Source of the DNA: Bradymonas sediminis
GTDB lineage: Bacteria; Myxococcota_A; Bradymonadia; Bradymonadales; Bradymonadaceae
Assembly (NCBI RefSeq): GCF_003258315.1
Contig: NZ_CP030032.1
Location: 3,722,501-3,786,500, forward strand
DNA length: 64,000 bases
Direction: 5' to 3'
Shown here: piece after piece, positions 29,401 to 39,100 of the stretch
Layout of the letters: every line of letters begins with the position of its first letter
How positions within the stretch are numbered: position 1 is the first letter of the stretch
Program-made: the position numbers and the translations under genes
Notes under the pieces: generated by a model
The model's database searches: none
What the model was told of the DNA's origin: nothing
What the model saw: the letters and a program-made list of their open reading frames with translations, nothing else

Positions 29401-30279
29401 CTCACGCTCCGCCTCGGCGACCTTCAGCGCCTCGCCAGCGCGCTCAGCAGCGGCGTTAAGCGCCGCGTCGGCCTTCAACCAATCGAGGCGCTCAAGCGCC
29501 GTATTCTGACAGCGCTCCAGCCGGCGCGCGTCGTCTTGAGCTTGCGACAGCCTGGCGCGTTCAGTCGCCAGCACGTCCTCGGAGACGTCTTCGACGCCCT
29601 CAATTTTACTCTCCAACTCCTTAAATAACGCGTGCTCTTCTTTCATGCGCTCGTAGGCCAACACGCCGACCTTTTGGTAGGCGGAGGTGTCGGTGATGCG
29701 GTCCAGGATCGCGATCTTCTCTTTTTTGTCGGCGCTCAGCAGCGCGGCGAAGTCCCCCTGAGCGAGCATCACGCTGCGCAGAAAATGGTCGAGGGCCATG
29801 CCGTCGAGGACATCGTCAAACGCGGGCTGAAACTCCTTTTCCTTATCGGAGGAGGTCAGCGGCTTGTCGGTCCAACGGCCATCGGCCCGGCGTTTTTCCA
29901 GGACCCGCTTAGGCGTCTTCGGGGTGCCGTCCGGCTCCTGATTCGCCCGCTCGAATAGCCAACTGGCCCGATAATACGTGCGCACGCCCTGATGGGCGTC
30001 GAAGAGGCTAAATTCGACCACTGACTTTGATTGCCAGGTTCCCACCGAATTGACCCGACTTGCGATGCCAGACGACCCGCCAATCCCACGCCCCGTCGGT
30101 TGGCGCGGCGTTGCCCCGAAAAGCGCCAGGCAAATCGCGTCCAGGATGGTGGTCTTGCCCGAGCCGGTCGGGCCCATGATTAAGAAGAGGGGCACCCCGT
30201 CGAAATCCCGGTCGATATCGATCTCATTGGGGCCATAAAGCGAGTTGATATTTTCAATTTGAATGCGATGAAATTTCAT
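26425..30279 (-). CDS. sbcC: Exonuclease subunit SbcC (Rad50-like)
   Basis: Large ATPase subunit of the SbcCD nuclease, which opens hairpins and trims double-strand ends during repair; cytoplasmic, DNA-bound. The 1284 residues show Walker A GPTGSGKT at 36-43, long coiled coils rich in Ala, Glu and Lys (about 200-1100), a zinc hook CPVCG near residue 623, the ABC signature LSGGE near 1187, and Walker B FLDEGFGTLD. It is longer than E. coli SbcC (about 1048), the excess lying in the coiled coil. Its ATG overlaps the sbcD stop (ATGA), so the two are translationally coupled. Confidence 0.97.
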   Translation of the reverse strand: MKFHRIQIENINSLYGPNEIDIDRDFDGVPLFLIMGPTGSGKTTILDAICLALFGATPRQPTGRGIGGSSGIASRVNSVGTWQSKSVVEFSLFDAHQGVRTYYRASWLFERANQEPDGTPKTPKRVLEKRRADGRWTDKPLTSSDKEKEFQPAFDDVLDGMALDHFLRSVMLAQGDFAALLSADKKEKIAILDRITDTSAYQKVGVLAYERMKEEHALFKELESKIEGVEDVSEDVLATERARLSQAQDDARRLERCQNTALERLDWLKADAALNAAAERAGEALKVAEAEREARADEMARVELHDQASPARDAILELARLNKEQSLNQAKLPTLLEAVQNSKVELEAAQAAEATAQQNLQAAEAAFEAQKPKLAAAKNAQTAQETAKADVERAAEKVQACEAKRVEVKALFDQATQAFEGAQQKQKQLADEIEKTAEHAIIAEKLPHLQAGYDRLNDKRAQAASERQKQDEFRGLVETKSAALESLDAKVAAQKSKAEPLRKAVDDAHQVLENLLGDADDARMRRDEILAEDRRLEKRQVALEALLDKVDERRKKRTMRDSFEDFYQSEMKGISGIDAELATLGAQRAENDEELAENAAALTAIGRSLLANELRQNLEHGQDCPVCGSLEHPKKSGHGEDWASEQESADLAEQARLNAARASLVERGEALAKQEKSLKERKDTLVPSVTEAQTRLNMTVEEITKLDAVIAQIEADAGLEPRISHLEFAQFESEYEALMSALRLKREQLEAKKDKLDDAENDLAAAKLSFDALDKTLKGFEQEQRDAQKELELARERLASVVDAIQSTEAQTETLRQNCCELFAQIGVDIGQDAEGRYLFDAGFETATARRDAWDKNQAALERVKEETREAEKSLHQYQGDLKNAQEQLKERQAELQAYRLKLEAADKALAEHLAPFDGKKPAEVEAFHEDMIKAARALHARRAEARQQVAIAVENAQSAHANTQDALKAIAEKLGETQSELDEIIEEIAANNPALSTIDAVQDALLADEEYRALKELYDGIRRRLRDAQRDVERVASEQEAHQAKCPEDFEASLYSVEVLEQVHQQLKEAVRDKNTAVGRLDVIVEGIAKQLAELGKYREQRDAQKLRYDGWKELNELIGTSTGDKFKEFAQALHLGRIVARANLHLQRLRPRYVLDTQLGKGNLPTLDFEIIDKENADQRRSLSSLSGGETFLVSLALALALADQQRIRVPMETLFLDEGFGTLDRESLQQAMETLQHLHASIGRTVVVISHVEALKDKIAHQIVVTRELPNRSKVVVPALV

Positions 30280-31655
30280 TGTTCCCCCTGCGTGGATTCG
30301 TCGGAGTCCAGGAATAGCTGATGGACCTCGCTAAACTTCTCGAGCAGCCTGGGCGGTGGGGGTTGATCCGTGCCGTTTTTTTGCTGATAGAGCGCCGCGA
30401 ATACATCCGACATCGTCAATTCTTCGATGGGCGCAAGCGTCGGCATCGGCTCACCGCCGTCGGCCTGAAGCTCTGCGCGCGTCGCGAAGCGCTGCGTAAT
30501 CTCCGCGATAATCGGCACCCTTCCAGATGGATGATTCTCTTTGAGGATCTTCTGGAAATGGTCGAGATGACTCACGCCCACGATATCGCTTTGCTCAAGC
30601 AAGACCGTCAAAAAGACCGCCGCGGGCGCGTCCGCCTCGGCCTTTAGCCCCCTGAGCGCTTCGCTGAGTTCGCTGCGATTTCCCTCCAATTTAAAGACCT
30701 CGCGCCAGCAGGGCACGCTGATGGGCTGAATATCGAGCGGGTTCGCCGGGTCTTCGGCGTCGAACTCCACCAGGATCACCTGGCGGCTCGGCGCGCGCTC
30801 GTCGACGCTGGTGGCGATCGGCGTGCCGCTATAGCGGATGTGGCGCGCCCCGACGGGAAAGGGTCGGTGGATATGGCCGAGCGCGATATAGCGAAAGCGC
30901 GGGTCAAAGATCTTCGGCCCCATCGCCTCGATGGTCCCAACGGTGCGCAGATACTCGGGCGCCTGGGCGTCGGCGACCTCCTGAGCAAGCTGCGCGGCAT
31001 CGCGCACCTGCGTGCGGTGAATCGCGCTGTGAAAGTCACCCTTTTGCGCGTCTTTTTTCGCGTTCTCGTAGACCGTCATATGCCCGGTCGCGATAAGCTG
31101 CGCCCCCGGCCAGCGGGCCTCGGCCTCGCCGGCCAGGTCGCTATAGAGCTTTTGGAAGGCCGCGGTATATTGCGCGCGCAACTCCGTCTGCCCACCGTCC
31201 CCCATTCGCACGCCCAGGTGCTTCTCCTGCACATAGGGCACCGCCGCGACCACCAACTCCACCTCGCCGCTGGCACCGGTAATCGGCACCAGACATTGGT
31301 CGGCCCATTGGGTCTCGTCGTACGCAAGCGCGCCGACAACGTGCATATCAAAGAGTTGGAGCAATTCGCGCGGCGCCTCCAGCCCGGAAGCGGAGTCGTG
31401 GTTTCCGCCCACGACCACCACCGAGCGCAGCGTCTCGATCGCGGTGCAATCGCGCAGGAACTCGAAATACAGCTTGCGCGCGGCGTTGGAGGGGTTCGAA
31501 TAGTGGAAGATATCGCCGGCGATCACGAGCACGTCGATCTCGCGCTCGGTGAGCGTGTCGACCAACCATTTCAGAAAACGCTCTTGCTCGGGTTGGCAAT
31601 CAATTTGATTGAGCGAGACGCCAAGATGCCAGTCGGAGGTATGTAAAAAACGCAC
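30276..31655 (-). CDS. sbcD: Exonuclease subunit SbcD (Mre11-like)
   Basis: Nuclease subunit of SbcCD, with manganese-dependent exo- and endonuclease activity. Phosphoesterase motifs are present: FLHTSDWHLG at the start, VIAGDIFHYSNP, VGGNHDSASG, TGHM and ALGHIHRPFP. I use the GTG start at 31655, with GGAG about seven bases upstream; it puts the first metal motif at residues 6-8 as in the family, and upstream codons lack a match. The 459-residue product is longer than the E. coli protein by a C-terminal extension. It heads a two-gene operon with sbcC. Confidence 0.95.
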   Translation of the reverse strand: MRFLHTSDWHLGVSLNQIDCQPEQERFLKWLVDTLTEREIDVLVIAGDIFHYSNPSNAARKLYFEFLRDCTAIETLRSVVVVGGNHDSASGLEAPRELLQLFDMHVVGALAYDETQWADQCLVPITGASGEVELVVAAVPYVQEKHLGVRMGDGGQTELRAQYTAAFQKLYSDLAGEAEARWPGAQLIATGHMTVYENAKKDAQKGDFHSAIHRTQVRDAAQLAQEVADAQAPEYLRTVGTIEAMGPKIFDPRFRYIALGHIHRPFPVGARHIRYSGTPIATSVDERAPSRQVILVEFDAEDPANPLDIQPISVPCWREVFKLEGNRSELSEALRGLKAEADAPAAVFLTVLLEQSDIVGVSHLDHFQKILKENHPSGRVPIIAEITQRFATRAELQADGGEPMPTLAPIEELTMSDVFAALYQQKNGTDQPPPPRLLEKFSEVHQLFLDSDESTQGEQ

Positions 31656-31743
31656 TCGTTCTCTCCAGATTTCCCACAAAATATTATTAAAAATTCGCGA
31701 TGAGATATCGCTCAGCGGAGAGAAGCATAGGGGCAAGCGTGGG

Positions 31744-32082
31744 TTAATCGCAACGCGCTTTCTGGTAAATCGCGTACATCAGCTCGTAAATGATCGTATC
31801 GTCGGGGATGAGGCCAAACGCGGCCTCCGCCTGCTGGCGGTACGTGTCGATCAATTCGCGCAGGGGTTTTTGATAGTCTTCGTCGATGGTCCAGAACACC
31901 GCGGTCAGCCGGGAGACTTCGCCGCGGGGTTGCTGGGTATAGGCGGCGACGCGGTCGAGGTCCTGGCCGCGGCCGCGGCGGTCCAGCTCGGCGATCATCT
32001 CGGCGACCTGCGCTTGAAAGGCGAGGGTCAAGGGATGCGCGTGGTGCGCCCACTCAATGGCTTCGTTTGCTGAATCTGTCAC
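31744..32082 (-). CDS. Small conserved-looking protein of unknown function
   Basis: A 112-residue soluble protein with no motif I recognise. It is predicted largely helical, acidic, with RRGRGQDLDRVAAY in the middle and a C-terminal YELMYAIYQKARCD. The start is taken as GTG 32082, because GGGAG lies six bases upstream and the frame further upstream (to ATG 32118) runs through the hairpin of the terc terminator. Coding character is reasonable but function is unknown. It sits about 90 bp upstream of sbcD on the same strand and may share its transcript. Confidence 0.55.
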   Translation of the reverse strand: MTDSANEAIEWAHHAHPLTLAFQAQVAEMIAELDRRGRGQDLDRVAAYTQQPRGEVSRLTAVFWTIDEDYQKPLRELIDTYRQQAEAAFGLIPDDTIIYELMYAIYQKARCD

Positions 32083-32103
32083 CGTCGCTCCCTCGCAAAA
32101 CCC

Positions 32104-32138
32104 CAAAAAAAGGGCCATATTCGCATGAATATGGCCCT
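32104..32138 (-). terminator. Terminator after the terC-like gene
   Basis: AGGGCCATATTC and GAATATGGCCCT form a perfect 12-bp stem with a 4-nt loop. On the minus strand a run of seven T follows at once. Confidence 0.92.
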
Positions 32139-32154
32139 GAGTGCATCTTATATC

Positions 32155-33129
32155 TTATTCTGCGTCTTCTTCGGCCCGGGCCGCTCGATTCGCCAAGGCG
32201 GCCTTGCTCGGCCACATCAAACTCGCCAGCACCGACCCGCCGATCATCAAGATGATCACGCCGATCGACACCGCCGGAGAAATCGGCAATTGCTCGTGAA
32301 AACCGATCTTGATCGCCGCAAAGAAGAGCACCAACGCCAGACCGTAGTGCAGGTACTCAAGGTCGTCGAGCACGTGGCTCATCGCGATATAGAGCGAGCG
32401 CAGACCAAGGATAGCGAAGGCGTTAGACGCATAGACCAGGTAGGGGTCATCACTGACCGACAGCGCCGCGGGCACCGAGTCGATGGCGAAGAGAACGTCG
32501 GTCAGCTCAATCGCGATCAGCGCCACAAATAGCGGCGTGGCGACCCATTTCCCGGCCACCTTGGCGAAGAAGTCGTGGCCGTGGAGCTTATCCGTAATCG
32601 GGATATGGTTCGACAACCAGGCGACGAGCTTGCTGTCCTCGTGCTCGGCGTTCGGGTCCTCGAAGAACGCCTTAATCGCGCCCAGGGCGAGGATACCGGC
32701 GAGCACATAGGTCATCCAGGACCACTGCTGCAAGGCGGCGACGCCCAGCCAGATAAAGAGTCCACGGAAGATAAGCGCCCCGAAAATCCCCCAGGACAAC
32801 ACCCGTCGCTGGTTTTCTTTGGGGATCTTCAGGCTTCCGAAGATCAATAGGAATACGAAGAGGTTATCGACGCTCAACGCCTTCTCGATAAGATACGCGG
32901 CGATATATTCCTGCGCCTTAATGCCACCGTGTTCCCACCAGACATAGCCGGAGAACGCCAGGCCGACGCCGATCCAGACAATACTCCAGGCGATCGCGTT
33001 TTTTCGCGTCTCGTGCTTGTCGTCGCGATGGGAGAATAGGTCGATAAAAAGCAAAATCGACAGCACCACCACAAACACAACCCAGTGGCGGATATCGGGA
33101 TTCGTCACGTATTCTAAAAAGTTGTCCAT
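32155..33129 (-). CDS. TerC/Alx family membrane protein
   Basis: A 324-residue inner-membrane protein with about eight or nine transmembrane segments. TerC-family hallmarks are ALSVDNLFVFLLIF and IELTDVLFAIDSVPA, each carrying acidic residues inside helices that are likely metal ligands, and NAFAILGLRSLY. Members such as Alx and MeeF export manganese or other metals, partly to load exoenzymes. It is probably a manganese exporter here, but the substrate is inferred. The start ATG is at 33129. I looked for the yybP-ykoY riboswitch often found before such genes and do not see a convincing one. The neighbouring sbcD needs manganese; that may be coincidence. Confidence 0.85.
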   Translation of the reverse strand: MDNFLEYVTNPDIRHWVVFVVVLSILLFIDLFSHRDDKHETRKNAIAWSIVWIGVGLAFSGYVWWEHGGIKAQEYIAAYLIEKALSVDNLFVFLLIFGSLKIPKENQRRVLSWGIFGALIFRGLFIWLGVAALQQWSWMTYVLAGILALGAIKAFFEDPNAEHEDSKLVAWLSNHIPITDKLHGHDFFAKVAGKWVATPLFVALIAIELTDVLFAIDSVPAALSVSDDPYLVYASNAFAILGLRSLYIAMSHVLDDLEYLHYGLALVLFFAAIKIGFHEQLPISPAVSIGVIILMIGGSVLASLMWPSKAALANRAARAEEDAE

Positions 33130-33489
33130 CTACTCTCGTCCCTTCTTACTCGAAATAATTGAGTGCGGCTTCGAGCCCCGGTCGGGCTCAATCTCTACAG
33201 GCTTTCGTCAACAGAGCGCTCGAATCACACCTAAAATTCAATATCATCCTGCGCAGCTACTCCAACTACTAGCGCCGCCCTAAAATTGCAAAGAAATGCG
33301 TTTTATTTCCTCAAATAATTCGCCAGTTTCTGCTGGCGAACCTTCGCGCGCACCCATGAAATTAGTTGCAATCCACTTATATCTCGGTAAGGTACGCGTA
33401 TTGGCATGGCATTGTTTATACCCGTCAATCCCAAATAATCTAATTAAATCTTGCCGCTAGGTTTGAGAATCTCGATGGAGCGCAATCCG
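33130..33489. other. Divergent intergenic region with hairpins
   Basis: No gene is supported. Two perfect short hairpins are visible: GAGCCC/GGGCTC near 33173-33190 and TTCGCCAG/CTGGCGAA at 33319-33340. Either could be leader structure of the divergent terC-like or lipoprotein gene; I cannot assign them. Confidence 0.5.
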
Positions 33490-34113
33490 ATGAGTCAGGC
33501 AAAAAATATACGTTTCATGGCAGTTGGGCTGGTCCTTATGGCGCTGTGCGCGCTGACGCTGATGGCCTGCTCGGCCGCCACGCAGACCAAACAGGGCGCG
33601 CCCGGTGAGCGATGCATGGGCCAGGACGGCGATTGCCGCCCCGGCCTGCTATGCGAGGACTCGGTCTGCGTGCTCCCCGACTCGAGCACCCTGGAAGCGT
33701 GCACCAATAGCTGCGAGAAAATCGGCGCCTGTGGCGTCAACAACCTCAACTGCTTCAACGAGTGCTCGACCACGGTCAAAAATTGGAGTGACTCGGTCAT
33801 CGAGGAGTTCGGCGATTGCCTGGTCAACGACTTAAGCTGTGAAGAACTTGGCGGCTCGGCCAACGCCGCCGCCCAGGCCTGCTACGACCGCCTCCCAACC
33901 CCCGCGGAGCGCCTGGACACCTGCCGCGACTTCAAGGCATCGCTCAAAGAGTGCGCCCCGGATGGCTCCACCGCCGCCTTCGAGCGCGCATGCATCCGCA
34001 CCGCCCGCACCACCGACGCGAGCGACTGGAGCGCCAAAACAAGCTATTGCTTGGATCTGACCACCTGCGAAGAGGCCACCACCTGCATCAACGCCGCGTT
34101 CGGGCTCAACTAA
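33490..34113 (+). CDS. Cysteine-rich lipoprotein
   Basis: A 207-residue predicted lipoprotein. The signal peptide ends with LMAC, a plausible lipobox, near residue 27. The mature part begins with a small Cys cluster (GERCMGQDGDCRPGLLCEDSVC) of the kind repeated in myxobacterial-type surface proteins, followed by a helical domain with paired Cys residues (CTNSCEKIGACG, CFNECS, CLDLTTCEEATTC). Likely disulfide-rich and outer-membrane anchored, role unknown. ATG 33490 has GGAG nine bases upstream; ATG 33475 is in frame but less well placed. Confidence 0.7.
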   Translation: MSQAKNIRFMAVGLVLMALCALTLMACSAATQTKQGAPGERCMGQDGDCRPGLLCEDSVCVLPDSSTLEACTNSCEKIGACGVNNLNCFNECSTTVKNWSDSVIEEFGDCLVNDLSCEELGGSANAAAQACYDRLPTPAERLDTCRDFKASLKECAPDGSTAAFERACIRTARTTDASDWSAKTSYCLDLTTCEEATTCINAAFGLN

Positions 34114-34138
34114 TCTTTGAGCCCCCATCTCGACCGCC

Positions 34139-34645
34139 TTAAAGCGCCGCCTCGATCTCATCGATGGCGGCGTGTGTTTTTGGCGCGTCGGTCATGGTGC
34201 GAATCGTGGACAGCCGGCTCTTAAGCGCCACGGTGCGCTCAAAGCCCTCGCGCGCGCAGAGGTCCGCGATATGCACCAGGACCTCCTCGACCACGCGCGG
34301 GTCGGGGTGGTCGAGCATCCGAATCAGCACCCCTTCCTCGTCCGGCCAGGCCCAATCGTTGGCCGCGCGCTCCTTTCGAAACGCCATCACAGCCTGGGCA
34401 AAATCCCGGAACCCCTCGACCTTACGAAGCGCGGCGATCGCCGCCTTGCGCTCGGCGTCGGGCGTGCCCTCCTCGGGCTCCAACCCCTTCATGACCTTCT
34501 TGAAGCGCTCCGGCACGTCCGCGCCGCTTTTGAATAGCTTCTCCAGATCGCTCTTATACGCCTTGGTCGAGCGCGCGTCGCCGCCGGGGCGAAATTTTCG
34601 CTCCAGGGCCCCGCGGCTTTTTTTTCGTTTACTGTCGTCACTCAT
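34139..34645 (-). CDS. Charged cytoplasmic protein of unknown function
   Basis: A 168-residue soluble protein without a recognised domain. The first 35 residues are very basic (MSDDSKRKKSRGALERKFRP), then Lys/Glu-rich helices, then a conserved-looking stretch DHPDPRVVEEVLVHIADL that resembles a HEAT-like helix pair. A basic N-terminus could bind nucleic acid or be a flexible tail; this is inference. GGGAGG lies eight bases before the ATG, a strong ribosome site. It converges with the lipoprotein gene upstream of it and is divergent from the antiporter operon. Confidence 0.65.
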   Translation of the reverse strand: MSDDSKRKKSRGALERKFRPGGDARSTKAYKSDLEKLFKSGADVPERFKKVMKGLEPEEGTPDAERKAAIAALRKVEGFRDFAQAVMAFRKERAANDWAWPDEEGVLIRMLDHPDPRVVEEVLVHIADLCAREGFERTVALKSRLSTIRTMTDAPKTHAAIDEIEAAL

Positions 34646-34769
34646 TGCAATGGCCTCCCGATTCTGAGCTCTTCTAAAGTCGATTTGAACACTCTAAACA
34701 AAGTTTGTCGCCGCGCCCGGATATGCTATACCTCGGCGTTGAACGTGCTCCTTATGACGTGACATAATA

Positions 34770-36137
34770 ATGCATCAAGATGGATCGACCAACCGATGTT
34801 GGATGTTTTTGGCTGGACTGATGATTTTTGTCTTGCCGGCGATGAGCTGGGCGGCTGAAGAAGGCGCCCAACACCAGGTAGACTCGGACCTTTATCGAGT
34901 CCTGATCCTGCTGGCAATCGTCGGCGCGGCCTATATCATCACCCACCTTCTCCTGGAGCGACTCGCCGAGCGTTTCGGCTTCGTCACCGGCACCGAATAT
35001 ATCGTCCTGGGCGCGCTCCTGGGACCCGTATTTGGTGTGCTGGACACCGAGACCATCGGCGCGCTGACGCCAGTCAATGTCCTGGGGACCGGCTCGCTGG
35101 GTCTTTTGGCCGGCCTAAACCTGCGCTTTCGCGGGTTTACTCCCTTCCGCATGCGCGCGTTTCAAAGCGGCATCACCATCGCCCTCGGCACCCTGTTGAC
35201 GGTCGTGGGCGTTCCGCTTTTAGCGCTGATCTATTTTGACTTCCCCGGCGGCGTCGACCCATTTATGCCGATCTTGCTCTGCTCGGGCGCGGTCGCGGTG
35301 GTCGTTAATACCGGACCGCTGCGGGCCATGGCGGCCTTCTGGGGCGCCGAGGGCAGCACCACCGACTTTAGCGTGCAGGTCGCGCGCTTTTGCTCCTCGG
35401 TGGGCATCATCGCCTTCGGCCTCATCTTCTGTTTTTATAACGAGACCACCGTCCCCTTCGACGTCGACCCGCCCTTTGTGTGGATGACCTGGCTGGGCAT
35501 CCACCTGCTGCTGGGCAGCGTGCTAGGCCTGATCTTTGCGGGCTTCCTCATCCGGGAGCTCTCCGACGATATGCTCATCACCATCTTTATGGGGATGGTC
35601 ATCTTCACCAGTGGCTTCGCTTACTATCTGCACCTGTCGCCCATCTTTGTGAACTTCGTGCTCGGCGTGGTGCTCATCAACGTCAGCCAGCATGTCGAGC
35701 ATGTGCACAAGCGCCTGCTCGAGATTCGCCGCCCGCTTTATATCATCCTCTTTTTCTTCGCCGGCGCCGGCTGGGCGCTGAGCGCCGAGCCCATCTGGGG
35801 TTACCTGCTCGTGTTTGCCTATCTCGTGCTGCGCTTTGTCGGCCGGATGATCGGCAGCATCGGCGCCTCGCGCATCACCAAGGACCGCTCTTATGGCTCC
35901 GGGCTGTACCGCGCCTTGCAGGGCTCGGGCGCGCTCAGCGTCGCGATGCTGCTCGACTTCACCCAGGTCTTCGGAAACCTCGAATACGCGGGCTTAATGT
36001 ATAACGGATTATTGATCGCCATCGTCCTCAGCGAGATCGCCTCCTACCCGCTTACGCGCAACTGGCTCATCGATGTGGCCGACGTCGCCTCCCCGGAGAA
36101 ACGCGGCTCATCGACTCAGACTCAGGAGGCTAGCTAA
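34770..36137 (+). CDS. CPA2/Kef-type cation:proton antiporter-like membrane protein
   Basis: A 455-residue inner-membrane protein. Residues 12-28 may act as a signal or first helix (MFLAGLMIFVLPAMSWA). About 11-12 further hydrophobic segments include EYIVLGALLGPVFGVL and an SIGASRITKDRSYGSG loop, in the layout of monovalent cation:proton antiporters of the CPA2 group. The usual antiporter Asp pair is not obvious, so it may be a transport-impaired or regulatory relative. It is the first gene of a three-gene operon: its stop TAA shares a base with the ATG of the giant fusion gene, and CAGGAGG sits just before, indicating translational coupling. Confidence 0.75.
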   Translation: MHQDGSTNRCWMFLAGLMIFVLPAMSWAAEEGAQHQVDSDLYRVLILLAIVGAAYIITHLLLERLAERFGFVTGTEYIVLGALLGPVFGVLDTETIGALTPVNVLGTGSLGLLAGLNLRFRGFTPFRMRAFQSGITIALGTLLTVVGVPLLALIYFDFPGGVDPFMPILLCSGAVAVVVNTGPLRAMAAFWGAEGSTTDFSVQVARFCSSVGIIAFGLIFCFYNETTVPFDVDPPFVWMTWLGIHLLLGSVLGLIFAGFLIRELSDDMLITIFMGMVIFTSGFAYYLHLSPIFVNFVLGVVLINVSQHVEHVHKRLLEIRRPLYIILFFFAGAGWALSAEPIWGYLLVFAYLVLRFVGRMIGSIGASRITKDRSYGSGLYRALQGSGALSVAMLLDFTQVFGNLEYAGLMYNGLLIAIVLSEIASYPLTRNWLIDVADVASPEKRGSSTQTQEAS

Positions 36138-39100
36138 TGTCGCAAGTTATTACGATTGTGATCCTGCTGGCCTTGATGTACGCGCGCCAGTTCTTCGACT
36201 TCAGCGACGGCAGCTTCGGCTCGATGCACCCCGACAGCCTGGTCGCCACCGGATTTATTATCCTGGCCGCGTTCACCATGGGCGAGCTGTTCAAGCGCCT
36301 CAAGGTCCCGGCGCTGCTGGGCTATATCGCCGCCGGTATCGTCTTCGGCCCGGACCTCAGCCAGATCGTCTTTGGCTCAACCGAGCAGACGATCTTCACC
36401 AAAGACGTCATCAATGACCTGGCGCTCATCAATATCCTGACCGTCGGCGTCATCGGCACCCTGGGTGGCGGTGAGCTCAAGATCTCGGACCTCAAAGAAC
36501 ACGCCTCCACCATCGTGACCGTGATCGGGGTTGTCTTCGCGGTCGTGGTGCCCTCCTCTGCCCTGATTTTGCTGGGCATGGCGACATTCTTCCCGTCCAC
36601 CGCGCCCTTCTTGATGGACGTGCCGACCTCCACAAAGCTCGCCGCGGCCATGCTCTTTGGCGTCTTCGCCTTCGCGATGAGCCCCACGGTCAGCCTGGCG
36701 ATCCTGCAGGAAACCCGCTCCAAGGGCCCCTTTACCTCCTTGATGCTCGGCACCGTCATTCTCGGTGACCTGGTCCTGGTCATCGGCGTGCTGCTCGCCG
36801 CTGACTTCGCGGTCCTGGTGATGGGCCCCACCGGCATCACGATGGCAGCGGCCCAGGAGATGTTCATCAAGATCGGCCTGGAATTCGGCTGGGCGATGGT
36901 GCTCGGGCTGATCACCGGGCTGCTCTATATCGGCTATTTGCGCTTCGTCGCGCGCGAAAAACTCCTCTTTACCGTCGGCATTATCTTCGCCACCTCGGCG
37001 GTCGCCGAGATGGTGCACGCCGAGACCCTGGTGACCTTTTTGGTCGCCGGCTTTATCGTGCAAAACTTCTCCAAGCATGGTCATGATATGATCCATTCGC
37101 TGGAGAAGATCAGCCTGCCGGTCTTCGTCATTTACTTTATGACCCAGGCCGCCTCGCTCGACCTGATGCAGGCGGTGCACTTTTTGCCCCTCACCCTGGT
37201 CATGGCGACCGCGCGCGTGGTCTCCCAGGTCGGCGGCGCAAAGATCGCCCTTAAGCTGCTCAAAGCGCCCGAGGTCGTGCGCCGAAACCTCCCCTTCGCC
37301 ATGCTCTCGCTGGGCAGCGTCGACATCGTGCTGGCCGCCCTGGTCGCCTCGAAGATCCCCTCCTGGGGTGGCGACCTTCAGGCCGTCGTGATGGGCAACG
37401 TCATCATCTATATCATCGTCGGCCCGGCGGTACTCAAATGGGTGCTGGGGCGCGCCGGTGAGACCGAAGAGGCCCGCCAAACCGGCAGCGAGGAGGTCGC
37501 CGAATTGGACCGAATCGTCGGCGACGAAATGGGCGACGAGGAGCTCTTGGAGCACCCCGAGTTCACCGATCCTCGCCTGAAATTGCGCCTGGAGCAGGTG
37601 CGCGACGAGCTCACCACCTGCTATAAGAGCACCCTGGTTGAGCGCATCGAGACCCACGGCGAGAGCCTGCAGGAGTTGCTCGACCGCATTCACGAAGTCC
37701 GCCATAAGGCGATCTCCGAGCTCTTTGAATTGCTCGAAAACGCAGGCGATACGCCCACCCAAAAGCTGGGGCCGCGCGTCAAACGCCTGCACGTCCAATT
37801 CCGCCAGACGCTGCAACCCCAGATCGACCTGCTCGAGCATATCGAGGCGATGCCCGTCACCCCTCAGAGCACCGAAAAGCTGCTGGTCGACGTCCACCAA
37901 CTCGTGCACTTCGAGGAGAGCTACCGCGTCCAACTTGAGCCCTGGCTGCTCGAGGCGAGCCCCGAAGACTCGCTGTGGATGCGCGCGGTGAAGGTGGGTC
38001 GGCGCACGCGCAATTTTGTGCGCCGCGGCTGCCACCGAACCATTCCGCTGGGCCGTTTGTGGCGCTTCTATCTCGAATTATCGCTGCCCGGCTACCTGGC
38101 CAGCGCCGTGGCCGCGACCGCCGAGCAAAACGAGCAGCTCTGGCAACATCTTGGCCTGCATTTGCGCCGCGTGGACGACCTCTTTGAGCGCGTCGTGCGC
38201 ATTCTCTCGAGCGAAGACATCACCGTCGGCTCCGCCCAGAGCGATAGCGATGGCGAGGGCGATGAGCAGACCCCGGCGGTCAAGGTCGTCGCGCGGGGTC
38301 GCTTGCTGGCGCCGTCGGTCGACGCGCTCCCGATGAGCATGTCGGGCGAGCCCGGTGAAGATGAGGATGACGACGAGGCTGACGAGCACGACGACGCCCA
38401 CGCGCACGAAGATGACGAGGACGCCAGCGGCGAAACCGCGCTCCCCGAGGAACCCGAAGAGGTGAGTGCCCCGCAGCCGGCGCTCAGCGCCGTCGAGGCC
38501 GCGCTCGCCCAGGCGCGCGCCAGCCACGAATCGCTCTGCAAAGACGCCAAAGCCCTCGACGCCCAGCTCGAGGTCTACGTCCAATCGCGCCGCAAGCGCT
38601 TCGGCTTCAGCGTCGAGCACGCCTACGCCGACTTTATCGAAGCCGTCGGCCAGGCCGGCACGCTCAGCCTGCCCGGGTACCGCTACCGCGCGTCGCTGCG
38701 CTACGACGAAGCCCACCGCGCCCAGGTCCGCCTGCAGAGCCGCCTTGGGCGCGCCGGCGACCTGGTCGAGGGCTACCAGGGCTGGATCGTGCTCGACCAC
38801 CAATTGATCCTCTTCTTGCACTGGTTCCGCACCTACCAGCAGCGCGTCTTGATCACCTTCCAGACCCGCTTCGAGGACGGCTGTGTGCGCCAGATCAAGC
38901 AGCTGAAATTGCGCTGTGAGGACCGCCCTACCGACGCCGCGCTCGACGATGACGCCTCGGCCCAGCCGACCTTCGACTGGCCGCATTGGTACGGCAATAA
39001 GATCAACCCGGCGCTAGAGAACGCGCGGATCTCGCTGGACCAGGCGCTCACCGACTTCGACCAGGGCATCATCATTCGCCGGCTGATGGACGTGCTCGAA

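Noticed and set aside
33130-33300. yybP-ykoY manganese riboswitch before the TerC-like gene
   Set aside because: I looked for it because relatives carry it. A GGAGTAGCTG-like word is present on minus, but the conserved 3' part with GACC and UUUGCC is not, so I do not call it.
36377-38035. Long minus-strand open frame (552 codons) inside the giant antiporter gene
   Set aside because: Its translation is full of His, Asp and Gln in no recognisable order. It lies wholly within a well-supported gene on the other strand.
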